Assembly: GCF_001945365.1 (NCBI RefSeq)
Contig: NZ_MSTQ01000018.1
Location: 44,390 to 108,389 of the forward strand
Reading direction: 5' to 3'
From: Pseudomonas reinekei
GTDB lineage: Bacteria > Pseudomonadota > Gammaproteobacteria > Pseudomonadales > Pseudomonadaceae
Length of the DNA: 64,000 nt
Shown here piece by piece: positions 1-8,278 of this stretch; position 1 is the stretch's first letter; each line of letters begins with the position of its first letter. The notes under the pieces were generated by a model. It did no database searches and was not told where the DNA came from. It saw only the letters and a program-made list of their open reading frames with translations. The position numbers were made by a program, and so were the translations under genes.

Positions 1-139
1 CTTCCCGGCCGGTGCGCGGGTTGAACTGCGTGGTCGCGCCAGCCAGTCCGGTCAGTTGATCCTGCATCTGCCGTCGCAACTGATCAGCCAGCCGACGACC
101 CAGACGCTGGGCCAGTTGCAGTTCGTCAAAGCGCCATGA
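1..139 (+). CDS. C-terminal end of an unidentified protein (5' truncated by window edge)
   Basis: An open frame enters from the left edge (frame 2) and stops with TGA at 137-139. The visible 45 residues contain ARVELRGRASQSGQLILHLP and end in QLQFVKAP. I do not recognise the family. The stop overlaps the ATG of the next gene in an ATGA arrangement, so the two are likely translationally coupled and in one operon. Confidence 0.6.
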   Translation, partial: FPAGARVELRGRASQSGQLILHLPSQLISQPTTQTLGQLQFVKAP

Positions 140-792
140 GTGCACCGCTCGACCTGCAACGGGCGCTGGGTGAGTTGCTCGGTGATGCGCAATTGGTCGC
201 CTGTGAACTTCCGCAGACCGACCTGAAGCTGTGGCTGATCGATGGCGACAACATGGACCGCGCCTTCAGCCCGGAAGAAACCCGGCGCATCCTGCACGAG
301 CCGCCCTACTGGAGTTTCTGTTGGGCCAGCGGGTTGGCGGTGGCTCGTTACCTCGCCGAACACCGCCACTGGGTCGAAGGCAAGCGGGTGCTGGATTTCG
401 GCGCCGGCTCTGGCGTGGCAGGGATTGCCGCTATGAAGGCCGGGGCACTGGAAGTGGTGGCCTGTGACCTCGACCCGCTGGCGATTGCCGCCTGTCGGGC
501 GAATGCCGAACTCAATCATGTACAGCTCAGCTACTCGACCGATTTTTTCACCGAGGCCGATCGCTTCGATCTGATCCTGGTGGCAGACGTGTTGTACGAC
601 CGGGCGAACCTGCCGCTGCTCGACGAGTTTCTCAGTCGCGGCCGCGAAGCGCTGGTGGCGGATTCTCGGGTGCGGGATTTTCGTCATCCGCTGTACCGGC
701 GTATCGAAATGCTTGAGGCAATGACCTTGCCGGACCTGGCCGAGCCGGAAGAATTTCGGCATGTGAGCCTGTACCACGCCAGCCGCAGCTAA
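136..792 (+). CDS. class I SAM-dependent methyltransferase, Nnt1/METTL20-like (ETFB lysine methyltransferase type)
   Basis: The product is 218 residues, a normal length for this family of small cytosolic methyltransferases that modify proteins. The SAM-binding motif I is VLDFGAGSG at residues 85-93, followed by an acidic ribose-binding region (VACDLDP) and by LILVADVLYD, which fits the post-motif of this family. PPYWSFCWASG at 57-67 is the segment that distinguishes the Nnt1/METTL20 branch. The substrate cannot be read from sequence; databases often label such proteins as L11 or ETFB methyltransferases. The ATG overlaps the previous stop by 4 bp. It lies just upstream of cnoX, as in other Pseudomonas. 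Confidence 0.85.
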   Translation: MSAPLDLQRALGELLGDAQLVACELPQTDLKLWLIDGDNMDRAFSPEETRRILHEPPYWSFCWASGLAVARYLAEHRHWVEGKRVLDFGAGSGVAGIAAMKAGALEVVACDLDPLAIAACRANAELNHVQLSYSTDFFTEADRFDLILVADVLYDRANLPLLDEFLSRGREALVADSRVRDFRHPLYRRIEMLEAMTLPDLAEPEEFRHVSLYHASRS

Positions 793-795
793 AAG

Positions 796-862
796 CATCG
801 CGAGCAGGCTCGCTCCCACAGAGGGAATGCATTCCAGTGTGGGAGCGAGCCTGCTCGCGATG
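796..862. repeat. REP doublet (REPIN), copy 1
   Basis: Perfect 25-bp inverted repeat: arm 796-820 beginning CATCGCGAGCAGGCTCGC and its complement at 838-862, with a 17-nt loop containing GAATGCATT. It is intergenic, after the methyltransferase. The same arms recur at 5497-5563. This is the REP/REPIN type abundant in fluorescens-group genomes; such elements are non-autonomous and depend on a RAYT transposase elsewhere. Confidence 0.9.
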
Positions 863-961
863 ACGTCCTGTCAAACGAAGCATCTCTAACGAACACCCCG
901 CTTCCGGCGCGACCCCACCAAGCCGTATAGTTGCCCCATTCACGCTTCTACGAGATTGCCC

Positions 962-1834
962 ATGAGTCAGGAAACGCCGTACATCTTCGACGCCACGACT
1001 GCCGATTTCGACCAGTCAGTGATCGAGAACTCTTTCCACAAACCGGTACTGGTGGATTTCTGGGCCGAATGGTGTGCGCCGTGCAAAGTACTGATGCCGA
1101 TGCTGCAGACCATCGCCGAGAGCTATCAGGGCGAGTTGCTGCTGGCCAAGGTCAACTGCGACATCGAACAGGACATCGTCGCCCGCTTCGGTATCCGTAG
1201 CCTGCCGACCGTGGTGCTGTTCAAGGACGGTCAACCGGTGGACGGTTTTGCCGGAGCGCAGCCGGAATCGGCCGTACGCGCCCTGCTCGAACCCCATGTG
1301 CAAATGCCGCCGCCAGCCGCCGCCGATCCGTTCGAACAGGCCCAGGCACTGTTTGACGATAGCCGCTTTGCCGATGCCGAAGCCTTGCTCAAAGTGATCC
1401 TGGGCGAAGACAACACCAACGCCAAGGCGTTGATCCTGTACGCCCGCTGCCTCACCGAACGCGGTGAGCTGGACGAAGCGCAGGCGGTGCTCGACGCGGT
1501 CAAAAGCGATGAGCACAAGGCTGCCCTGGCCGGTGCCAAGGCGCAGATCAAGTTTCTCGGGCTGGCCAGGAATCTGCCGGATGCTGCTGACCTGAAGGCG
1601 CGACTGGCGAAAGACCCGCAGGACGACGAGGCGGTTTATCAACTGGCGATCCAGCAACTGGCCCGTCAGCAATACGACGCCGCACTGGATGCCCTGCTCA
1701 AGCTGTTCATCCGTAACCGTAGCTACAGCGAAGGCTTGCCGCACAAGACCTTGCTGCAGGTGTTCGAACTGCTCGGCAACGATCATCCGTTGGTGAGCAC
1801 CTACCGCCGCAAGTTGTTTGCTGCGCTTTATTAA
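962..1834 (+). CDS. cnoX: CnoX/YbbN thioredoxin-fold co-chaperone with TPR tail
   Basis: The 290-residue protein has an N-terminal thioredoxin domain (about 1-110) and a C-terminal helical TPR-like domain (about 120-290), the YbbN/CnoX layout. In this family the protein holds unfolding clients and passes them to GroEL/DnaK during oxidative stress. The active site is WCAPC with Cys38 and Cys41, so it looks redox-active; E. coli YbbN lacks the complete CXXC. Start ATG 962 was chosen over TTG 956 because the ATG gives the usual N-terminus MSQETPYIFD. The stop codon overlaps the convergent gene's stop (1831-1834). Confidence 0.93.
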   Translation: MSQETPYIFDATTADFDQSVIENSFHKPVLVDFWAEWCAPCKVLMPMLQTIAESYQGELLLAKVNCDIEQDIVARFGIRSLPTVVLFKDGQPVDGFAGAQPESAVRALLEPHVQMPPPAAADPFEQAQALFDDSRFADAEALLKVILGEDNTNAKALILYARCLTERGELDEAQAVLDAVKSDEHKAALAGAKAQIKFLGLARNLPDAADLKARLAKDPQDDEAVYQLAIQQLARQQYDAALDALLKLFIRNRSYSEGLPHKTLLQVFELLGNDHPLVSTYRRKLFAALY

Positions 1835-2181
1835 GCTCGCTCCAACGACCAGCGGTAGAGCGGCGTATCCCCGCCGCTCTCGACCTTCACGTCCGGGCTA
1901 TGGCGCAAACGCACCAACAGGCGTTTGCCCGCCGACGCATTGCCGGTCAGCCCTTCCAGCTGCTCCAGCAAATCCGGCCCACTCAACTGCCCTGCCTTGC
2001 GCAACAGGTCCCTGGCGATCTGCCACAGCGCATCGTCCTGATTCTGCGGTTTGGCCGGCGCAGCGCTGACCTCGGTTTTTTCCACGGTCAACTGCGCACC
2101 CAGCCGCGCCCAGTCAGCGTCATCCATCTCCAGGGTCAAATCCACCGGCCAGTCGCCGATGCTTCCGCGAATTCGCAACAT
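1831..2181 (-). CDS. conserved hypothetical protein, PA4062-like
   Basis: The product has 116 residues and begins MLRIRGSIGDWPVDLTLEMD. Start ATG 2181 is favoured because CAGGAG lies 7 nt upstream; a longer reading from 2220 would add 13 residues without support. There is no signal peptide or membrane segment. The middle is rich in Ala, Lys and Gln. The position next to cnoX matches other Pseudomonas. It runs convergent with cnoX and the two stop codons share bases. Function unknown. Confidence 0.75.
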   Translation of the reverse strand: MLRIRGSIGDWPVDLTLEMDDADWARLGAQLTVEKTEVSAAPAKPQNQDDALWQIARDLLRKAGQLSGPDLLEQLEGLTGNASAGKRLLVRLRHSPDVKVESGGDTPLYRWSLERA

Positions 2182-2266
2182 GAGTCTGCTCCTGCACATT
2201 TCTGACTTGCATGCTCCCATGGGACTTGTGCAACGCCAAGCAGCCAGTCAAACTCTCCACACTTAC

Positions 2267-2279
2267 GTTATAAGATTAC
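2267..2279. promoter_or_regulatory. candidate Zur box for the zinc ABC operon
   Basis: GTTATAAGATTAC lies 36 nt before the zrgA-like ATG. It matches 10 of 12 defined positions of the gammaproteobacterial Zur core GTTATAnTATAAC. The homologous P. aeruginosa operon PA4063-PA4066 is induced by zinc limitation, which supports the reading. The match is by eye. Confidence 0.55.
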
Positions 2280-2315
2280 ATAACAAACTCTTCATTTACC
2301 TACCGGAGACTCGCC

Positions 2316-2906
2316 ATGCGTCGTCTGCTGCTCGCTTTGCCGTTTGCCTTGTTGCCCCTGGCCGTCGCCCATGCGGCTGACGAGCATGACCACGATCACG
2401 ATCATGAACACGGCAGCCTTGGCGCCCACGAGCACGGTGTCGGTCGCCTCAACGCGGCACTGGACGGGCAGACCCTGGAGCTGGAACTGCAAAGCCCGGC
2501 GATGAACCTGGTCGGCTTCGAGCATGCCGCCACCACCGATGCCGATAAAGCCAAAGTGGCGGCCGTTCGTACTCAGCTGGAGAAACCACTGGCGCTGTTC
2601 AACCTGCCGAAAGCCGCAGGCTGCGTGGTCGCGAGCCAGGAACTGGAAAGCCCGTTGTTCGGCGACAAACCAGATGCCGACGATGATCACGATGAGGACG
2701 CCAAGGACGCGCATCACCACGACCACAGCGAAATCCATGCCCATTACCGGTTCACCTGCGCCACGCCGGGCGCGCTGAAGACCCTGGATCTGGCGAACAT
2801 TTTCAATACCTTCCCGGCCACCCAGAAAATTCAGGTACAACTGATCGGACCAAGCGGGCAGCAAGGGGTTGAAGTGACGGCCAAGGCTGCCAGCCTGAAA
2901 TTCTGA
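2316..2906 (+). CDS. zrgA: DUF2796 periplasmic zinc-binding protein (ZrgA family)
   Basis: The 196-residue product has a signal peptide (about 1-20, cleavage near AHA/AD). Directly after it comes a His/Asp-rich segment (residues 22-40), and a second one lies at about 125-148 (DDDHDEDAKDAHHHDHSE). These fit periplasmic Zn(II) capture. The family is the ZrgA/PA4063 component of a zinc uptake system. It is first in an operon with an ABC ATPase, an FtsX-type permease and a DUF3299 protein, and a candidate Zur box precedes it. The ATG at 2316 has CGGAG upstream. Confidence 0.88.
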   Translation: MRRLLLALPFALLPLAVAHAADEHDHDHDHEHGSLGAHEHGVGRLNAALDGQTLELELQSPAMNLVGFEHAATTDADKAKVAAVRTQLEKPLALFNLPKAAGCVVASQELESPLFGDKPDADDDHDEDAKDAHHHDHSEIHAHYRFTCATPGALKTLDLANIFNTFPATQKIQVQLIGPSGQQGVEVTAKAASLKF

Positions 2907-2955
2907 ATCCACGGACGATCCCCTGTGGGCTCATCTCTCAACAGACCGGCGCCAT

Positions 2956-3666
2956 ATGACCCAAGCACTCATCGAACTGTCTGACCTGGGCTTCAGCTGG
3001 CCCGGTCACCCGCCGCTGCTGGACATCCCGGCGTTTCGCCTGGAACCGGGCGAAACCCTGTTCCTCAAAGGCCCCAGCGGCAGTGGCAAGACCACCCTGC
3101 TCGGCTTGCTCGGCGGCGTGCAAAAACCCGACCGCGGCAGCATCCGCCTGCTCGGCCGGGAGCTGACCGAACTCTCGGCCGGTGCCCGCGATCATTTTCG
3201 CGTCGATCACACCGGCTACATTTTCCAGCAATTCAACCTGCTGCCGTTTCTGTCGGTGCGCGAGAACGTCGAACTGCCCTGCCACTTCTCGAAATTGCGC
3301 GCCGAACGGGCGAAACAGCGTCACGGCAGTGTTACTAAAGCCGCCGCCACCCTGCTCGCCCACCTTGGCCTGAAAGATGAAAACATTCTCGGTCGACGTG
3401 CCGATTCGCTGTCTATCGGCCAGCAGCAACGGGTGGCCGCCGCGCGCGCGTTGATCGGTCAGCCGGAACTTGTGATCGCCGACGAACCGACCTCGGCGCT
3501 CGATTACGACGCACGGGAAAACTTCATTCGCCTGCTGTTTGCCGAGTGCCGCGAAGCCGGCTCGAGCCTGTTGTTTGTCAGTCATGACCAGAGCCTGGCG
3601 CCGCTGTTCGATCGCAACCTGTCGCTGGCCGAGCTTAATCGCGCCGCCACCCCGTCCGAGGTCTGA
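2956..3666 (+). CDS. ABC transporter ATPase, LolD/MacB type, zinc-operon component (PA4064-like)
   Basis: The protein has 236 residues with Walker A GPSGSGKT at 39-46, signature LSIGQ at 152-156 and Walker B LVIADEP at 172-178, followed by the H-loop SHDQS. The fold is the short LolD/FtsE/MacB class, which powers mechanotransmission rather than classical import. It lies 49 bp after the zrgA-like gene and 1 bp before the permease gene, so the two form one ABC complex in the inner membrane. Confidence 0.9.
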   Translation: MTQALIELSDLGFSWPGHPPLLDIPAFRLEPGETLFLKGPSGSGKTTLLGLLGGVQKPDRGSIRLLGRELTELSAGARDHFRVDHTGYIFQQFNLLPFLSVRENVELPCHFSKLRAERAKQRHGSVTKAAATLLAHLGLKDENILGRRADSLSIGQQQRVAAARALIGQPELVIADEPTSALDYDARENFIRLLFAECREAGSSLLFVSHDQSLAPLFDRNLSLAELNRAATPSEV

Positions 3667-3667
3667 G

Positions 3668-4933
3668 ATGTATTTGTTTCGTCTAGCCATGGCCAGCCTG
3701 GCTAACCGCCGCTTCACTGCGATCCTCACCGCGTTCGCCATTGCCCTGTCGGTGTGCCTGCTGCTGGCCGTGGAGCGCGTGCGCACCGAAGCCAAGGCCA
3801 GTTTCGCCAGCACCATCAGCGGTACCGACCTGATCGTCGGCGCGCGTTCCGGCTCGGTCAACTTGTTGTTGTATTCGGTGTTCCGCATCGGCAACGCCAC
3901 CAACAACATCCGCTGGGACAGCTTCGAACACTTCGCCAACAACCCGAAAGTGAAGTGGGCGATCCCGATGTCCCTCGGCGATTCCCATCGCGGCTATCGG
4001 GTGATGGGCACCACCGAGGCCTACTTCGAGCATTACCAGTACGGCCGCCAACAACACCTGGAACTGGCCGACGGCCGAGCCTTCGCCACCGACCCCTTCG
4101 AAGTGGTGCTCGGCGCCGAAGTCGCGCAGGCGCTGCACTACAAACTCGGTGAAAAACTGGTGCTGGCCCACGGTGTGGCGGCGATCAGTCTGGTCAAGCA
4201 CGACGACAAACCGTTCACCGTGGTCGGCATTCTCAAGCGCACCGGCACACCGGTGGACCGCACACTGCACATCAGCCTCGGCGGCATGGAGGCGATTCAC
4301 ATCGATTGGCACAACGGCGTACCGGCCCGGGGCAACGGGCGGATCAGTGCCGAGCAGGCCCGCAACATGGACCTGACGCCGCAAGCGATCACCGCGTTCA
4401 TGCTCGGCCTCAACAGCAAGATTTCAACTTTCGCCTTGCAGCGCGAGATCAACGAATTCCGTGGCGAACCGATGCTGGCGATCCTGCCGGGCGTAGCGCT
4501 GCAAGAGTTGTGGAGCCTGATGAGCACGGCGGAAAAAGCCTTGTTCGTGGTGTCGCTGTTTGTCGTGCTGACCGGGTTGATCGGCATGCTTACGGCGATT
4601 CTCACCAGCCTTAACGAACGCCGCCGCGAAATGGCGATTCTGCGTTCGGTGGGCGCGCGGCCATGGCATGTTGCAACGTTGCTGGTGCTTGAGGCGTTTG
4701 CCCTGGCGCTGTCCGGCGTGGTGGCAGGCGTGGCCCTGCTTTACGCATGCATCGCCGTGGCCCAAGGATACGTGCAAGCCAACTATGGGCTGTTTTTACC
4801 GTTAGCCTGGCCCAGCGAATATGAATGGACGCTGCTCGGTGGCATTCTGATCGCCGCGCTGCTGATGGGCAGCGTGCCGGCCTGGCGCGCTTATCGCCAA
4901 TCCTTGGCCGATGGCCTGTCGATCCGTTTATGA
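3668..4933 (+). CDS. FtsX/MacB-like ABC permease of the zinc operon (PA4065-like)
   Basis: The product has 421 residues. One N-terminal membrane segment (about 11-32) is followed by a large periplasmic domain and three C-terminal segments (about 280-415), the MacB/FtsX topology. Start ATG 3668 comes 1 bp after the ATPase stop; reading further upstream would overlap the ATPase gene. ERRREMAILRSVGAR near residue 317 is the conserved cytoplasmic coupling segment of FtsX-domain permeases. The stop overlaps ATG 4930, the alternative start of the next gene. Confidence 0.9.
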   Translation: MYLFRLAMASLANRRFTAILTAFAIALSVCLLLAVERVRTEAKASFASTISGTDLIVGARSGSVNLLLYSVFRIGNATNNIRWDSFEHFANNPKVKWAIPMSLGDSHRGYRVMGTTEAYFEHYQYGRQQHLELADGRAFATDPFEVVLGAEVAQALHYKLGEKLVLAHGVAAISLVKHDDKPFTVVGILKRTGTPVDRTLHISLGGMEAIHIDWHNGVPARGNGRISAEQARNMDLTPQAITAFMLGLNSKISTFALQREINEFRGEPMLAILPGVALQELWSLMSTAEKALFVVSLFVVLTGLIGMLTAILTSLNERRREMAILRSVGARPWHVATLLVLEAFALALSGVVAGVALLYACIAVAQGYVQANYGLFLPLAWPSEYEWTLLGGILIAALLMGSVPAWRAYRQSLADGLSIRL

Positions 4934-4944
4934 GGACTTTGAAA

Positions 4945-5463
4945 ATGCCCCGCGCTTTCCTTGCGCTGTTGATGCTGGTCGCCCTCCCCCTGTGGGCGGC
5001 CGAGCCGAAAGAGCTGACCTGGTCGGAAATGATTCCACCGGACGCGCTGCCGGAAGTGCCGAACATGACACCGCTGCATGACATGTCGAAGATGAGTGAT
5101 GCACTGTCCGCCGAGTCGGCACCGGCAGCCAGGCAGGACATGCCCAACGCGCCGGTCGTCAAAGCCCTCGACGGCCAGAACATTCGCCTGCCGGGCTACA
5201 TCGTGCCGCTGGAAGTGAGTGAGGACGGCCGCACCACGGACTTCCTGCTGGTGCCGTACTTCGGCGCCTGCATTCACGTGCCGCCACCGCCGTCGAACCA
5301 GATCGTGCACGTCAAAAGCGAGGTCGGGGTGAAGCTCGATGAGCTGTATCAGCCGTACTGGATCGAAGGTGCGATGCAAGTCAAAGCGTCGACCAGCGAG
5401 TTGGCGGATGCCGGGTATCAGATGGAGGCGGAGAAGATTTACATGTATGAATTGCCGGAGTGA
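4945..5463 (+). CDS. DUF3299 periplasmic protein, zinc-operon component (PA4066-like)
   Basis: The product has 172 residues with a signal peptide MPRAFLALLMLVALPLWAA and a DUF3299 core containing LPGYIVPLE and FLLVPYFGACIHVPPPPSNQ. The Cys-His-Pro motif may bind metal. ATG 4945 is preferred because AGGA stands 8 nt upstream; ATG 4930, overlapping the permease stop, is the alternative and adds five residues. It is last in the zinc-type operon. Biochemical function is not established. Confidence 0.82.
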   Translation: MPRAFLALLMLVALPLWAAEPKELTWSEMIPPDALPEVPNMTPLHDMSKMSDALSAESAPAARQDMPNAPVVKALDGQNIRLPGYIVPLEVSEDGRTTDFLLVPYFGACIHVPPPPSNQIVHVKSEVGVKLDELYQPYWIEGAMQVKASTSELADAGYQMEAEKIYMYELPE

Positions 5464-5496
5464 AATCCGGCAGGTTTGCGCAGTCAGCAACACCGT

Positions 5497-5563
5497 CATC
5501 GCGAGCAGGCTCGCTCCCACATTTGGAATGCATTTTCCTGTGGGAGCGAGCCTGCTCGCGATG
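5497..5563. repeat. REP doublet (REPIN), copy 2
   Basis: The arms 5497-5521 and 5539-5563 are identical to copy 1 at 796-862 (25 bp, perfect inverted repeat). The 17-nt loop differs but keeps GAATGCATT. It lies between the zinc operon and the oprG promoter. Confidence 0.9.
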
Positions 5564-5606
5564 GGCACATCAAAAACACCACAAAACTAACCCCATCCCA
5601 CTTTCA

Positions 5607-5648
5607 TTGAGCTGCGTCAAAAGACCAAATTGTTAGCCGGCTTACCAT
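5607..5648 (+). promoter_or_regulatory. candidate ANR (FNR-type) class II promoter of oprG
   Basis: TTGA-N6-TCAA at 5607-5620 is a perfect FNR/ANR half-site pair. TACCAT at 5643-5648 sits where a -10 box should be if the site is centred at -41.5 (start near 5655). P. aeruginosa oprG is known to be induced without oxygen through ANR, so both site and spacing fit. Confidence 0.6.
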
Positions 5649-5685
5649 TGGACATCGAAAGTTTTTAACGTCCTTTGGAGCCCCC

Positions 5686-6384
5686 ATGAACAAGTCCTTG
5701 CTCGGCGCCTCGCTGGTTACCCTCGCGCTCGCAGCCCCGCTTGCCCAAGCCCACGAGGCGGGCGACATCATCCTTCGTGCCGGCGCGATCACCACCAACC
5801 CGACCGCCGACAGCTCCAGCGTCAAGGTCGATCAAGGTCCGCTGAGCGGCGCCGACCTGGGTGGCAAGGCGACCATGAGCAGCGACACGCAACTGGGCCT
5901 CAACTTCGCCTACATGCTCACCAGCAACTGGGGTATCGAACTGCTCGCGGCGACGCCGTTCGAGCATGACGTGAAACTGAAAAACACCGCGCTGAGCGCC
6001 GCCAACGGCAAACTGGGTACGCTCAAACACCTGCCGCCGACACTGAGCGTTGTGTACTACCCGCTGGACGCCAAATCCGACTTCCAGCCGTATGTAGGCG
6101 CAGGCATCAACTACACCTGGATCTACGACGAACACGTTGGCAGCGATGCCAGTGCCGCCGGTTTCAGCAACTTCAAGGCGAAGAATTCCTGGGGCATGGC
6201 CTGGCAGGTCGGCGCCGACTACATGCTGACCGATCGCGTGATGATCAATGCCCAAGTGCGCTACATCGACATCGATACCCGCGCGACCGTGGAAAACAAC
6301 GCGGTGGCACCGGGCACCCGGGCACGGGTGAACGTGGACGTCGATCCGTTCATCTACATGGTTGGTCTGGGTTACAAGTTCTAA
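5686..6384 (+). CDS. oprG: OprG/OmpW-family outer membrane protein
   Basis: The 232-residue protein has a signal peptide (1-22, cut after AQA) and an alternating amphipathic pattern that fits an eight-stranded beta barrel. It ends in GLGYKF, with the terminal Phe used for outer membrane assembly. OprG/OmpW proteins let small hydrophobic molecules pass laterally into the membrane. HEAGDIILRAG after the signal is typical. It follows the zinc operon as in P. aeruginosa (PA4067) but has its own promoter region and a terminator at 6448-6472. Confidence 0.95.
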   Translation: MNKSLLGASLVTLALAAPLAQAHEAGDIILRAGAITTNPTADSSSVKVDQGPLSGADLGGKATMSSDTQLGLNFAYMLTSNWGIELLAATPFEHDVKLKNTALSAANGKLGTLKHLPPTLSVVYYPLDAKSDFQPYVGAGINYTWIYDEHVGSDASAAGFSNFKAKNSWGMAWQVGADYMLTDRVMINAQVRYIDIDTRATVENNAVAPGTRARVNVDVDPFIYMVGLGYKF

Positions 6385-6447
6385 GGATTCACGTGGTGGT
6401 GAATGGGTCGTTCCACGCCCTGCACGGGAACGATCAGCAACAAAAGA

Positions 6448-6473
6448 AGGCGCCTGTACAGGCGCCTTTTTCT
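6448..6473 (+). terminator. Rho-independent terminator of oprG
   Basis: AGGCGCCTG-TA-CAGGCGCCT (6448-6467) is a perfect 9-bp stem followed by TTTTTCT. It overlaps the end of the convergent epimerase gene and may work in both directions, since the left flank is A-rich. Confidence 0.9.
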
Positions 6474-7401
6474 ATTGTCCCAACAACCGCGCCAGGCCAA
6501 CGCTTATCGGTGTTTGCGCGGGGGCGTTGAATCGCCCCAGCAATCGCCGGTTATTGGCCCGCGAATGGCGAATGTCCCCGGAGCGCGCCGGGCTGTAGCT
6601 CACGGGCGGCAACTGACCGACCACTTCCTCAAGTGCGGCGAGCAATTGCTTGAGACTGGTCGCCTGATTCCAGCCAACGTTCACTGCGCCGACGTCAGCC
6701 TGCGGTTTTTCGATGCCCTGCATCAGCAACTTGACCAGATCTTCGACGTAGAAAAAATCCCGGGTCTGCTCACCGTCGCCAAACACGGTGATCGGCAAAC
6801 CTTTCTGCGCGCGCTCGCTGAAAATACTGATCACCCCGGAGTACGGCGAGGACGGATCCTGGCGCGGGCCGAAGATGTTGAAGAAGCGGAAAATCACCGG
6901 TTCAAGACCATGCTCGCGCCGGTAGAAATCGAAGTAATGCTCGCTCGCCAACTTGTCCGAGGCGTAGGGCGTCAACGGTGCCTTGGGCGTGTCTTCATCG
7001 ATCGATTCGCCTTCGCCGTTATTGCCATAGATCGCAGCGCTGGAAGCGAACAGCACGCGCTTGACGCCCGCCTGGCGCATGGCTTCGCAGACATTCAGCG
7101 AACCGATGAAATTGCTCTGGTGCGTCCTCACCGGATCGTCCACCGACGCCTGCACCGACGCCACCGCCGCCAGGTGCGCCACAGCGCGGCAACCGGCCAC
7201 AGCCCGAGCCACCAGCGCGGCATCGGCGACGTCGCCGACGATCAACTCGACCTTGGGATTGTCCAGCGGCAGGTTGCTGCGCTTGCCGGTCGACAAGTCA
7301 TCCAGAATGCGTACCGAATGGCCCTTGGCAAGCAACGCGTCGGTCAGGTGCGAGCCTATGAAACCGGCGCCGCCGGTGATTAAAACGGGACTGTCAGCCA
7401 T
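6472..7401 (-). CDS. NAD-dependent epimerase/dehydratase, extended SDR (PA4068-like)
   Basis: The 309-residue protein has an N-terminal Rossmann motif GGAGFIGSH, the SSAAIYG segment and the catalytic YASDK (YxxxK). This places it in the UDP-glucose 4-epimerase/sugar nucleotide branch of extended SDRs. ATG 7401 gives MADSPVLITGGAG; an upstream reading would overlap the previous gene in another frame. It overlaps the preceding SDR gene by 8 bp. The substrate is not visible, and no other polysaccharide genes are nearby. Confidence 0.88.
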   Translation of the reverse strand: MADSPVLITGGAGFIGSHLTDALLAKGHSVRILDDLSTGKRSNLPLDNPKVELIVGDVADAALVARAVAGCRAVAHLAAVASVQASVDDPVRTHQSNFIGSLNVCEAMRQAGVKRVLFASSAAIYGNNGEGESIDEDTPKAPLTPYASDKLASEHYFDFYRREHGLEPVIFRFFNIFGPRQDPSSPYSGVISIFSERAQKGLPITVFGDGEQTRDFFYVEDLVKLLMQGIEKPQADVGAVNVGWNQATSLKQLLAALEEVVGQLPPVSYSPARSGDIRHSRANNRRLLGRFNAPAQTPISVGLARLLGQ

Positions 7402-8278
7402 GGCGATAGAACCTGTCCAGTAGTCCGGGAAGTGCCGCACGCCAGGCGCGTGGCTTGATTCCAAAGGTGTGTAGAATTTTCTTGCAGGCCAGCACTGCGT
7501 GTTGCGGCTCTTCGGCGGCGTCCGGGCGCGCGGCGTGAGCCTGGGCGGTCGGTGCTTCGATGGCCAGCGCATGCAGGGCCCGGGCTTCGGTGAGGATCGC
7601 CTGCCCCAGCGCCAGCGGCGTGGTCGCCTCATGCCCGGCGTAGTGATAGGTCCCCCACAACGGCGCGGCGCAGTCGAGTTGCTTGAGCACCGAAATGATC
7701 ACCCGGGCAGCGTCGTCCACCGGCGTCGGATTACCTCGACGGTCGTCGGCCAGCAACAGCTCTTCAGGCTGCTCGGCCCGTGCGAGGAAACGTCCGAGGC
7801 TGCCGTCGGGGCTGTCATCGAGCAGCCAGCCGAAGCGCAGCAGCACGTGCTGCGGGCAAGTGGCGCGCACGCTTTGTTCGATCCGCCACAACGCCTGACC
7901 GCGCAGGCCCAAGGGCACCGGTTCGTCTTTTTCGCTGTAGGCGGTGGCGCGAGAACCATCGAACACGCGATAGCTCGAAGGCTGCAACAACACGATGTTG
8001 TGGTGCTGGCACAGCTCGGCGAGACGCTCGACCGCCCGCTCTTGCCCGGCCAGACGCTGCTCGCTGACCGCCTCGGCCTGGAACCAGTCGAAGTAGTAGG
8101 CGAGGTTGATCAACGCGTCCGGGCGAGTGTCGTCGAGCAGTTGCGTCAGGCTCGCGGCGTCCCAGCCGTCTTGCGGCGGGCGGGGGGCGAGGAAACCGAT
8201 GTCTTCCTCTGCACCGAGGCGAATCAGCGCCTGCCCAAGGGCATTTCCGCCGCCCAGTAACATAAGGCGCATTCGCAT
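7394..8278 (-). CDS. SDR-family sugar nucleotide-binding protein, RmlD-like (PA4069-like)
   Basis: The product has 294 residues and starts MRMRLMLLGGGNALGQALIRLG, a Rossmann glycine motif near the N-terminus. The body resembles RmlD/dTDP-dehydrorhamnose reductase-like proteins (PSSYRVFDG, PVDDAARVI, WGTYHYAG). The classical catalytic YxxxK is not obvious, so it may be a degenerate or atypical family member. It is first in a two-gene operon and overlaps the epimerase gene by 8 bp. ATG 8272 is a possible alternative start. Confidence 0.75.
   Translation of the reverse strand: MRMRLMLLGGGNALGQALIRLGAEEDIGFLAPRPPQDGWDAASLTQLLDDTRPDALINLAYYFDWFQAEAVSEQRLAGQERAVERLAELCQHHNIVLLQPSSYRVFDGSRATAYSEKDEPVPLGLRGQALWRIEQSVRATCPQHVLLRFGWLLDDSPDGSLGRFLARAEQPEELLLADDRRGNPTPVDDAARVIISVLKQLDCAAPLWGTYHYAGHEATTPLALGQAILTEARALHALAIEAPTAQAHAARPDAAEEPQHAVLACKKILHTFGIKPRAWRAALPGLLDRFYRHG

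Noticed and set aside
52..819. Antisense 255-residue frame over the methyltransferase gene
   Set aside because: Shadow of the methyltransferase frame, extending into the REP repeat.
796..862. Perfect 25-bp inverted repeat considered as a terminator
   Set aside because: It lacks a T-tract and recurs identically at 5497-5563, so it is a REP doublet.
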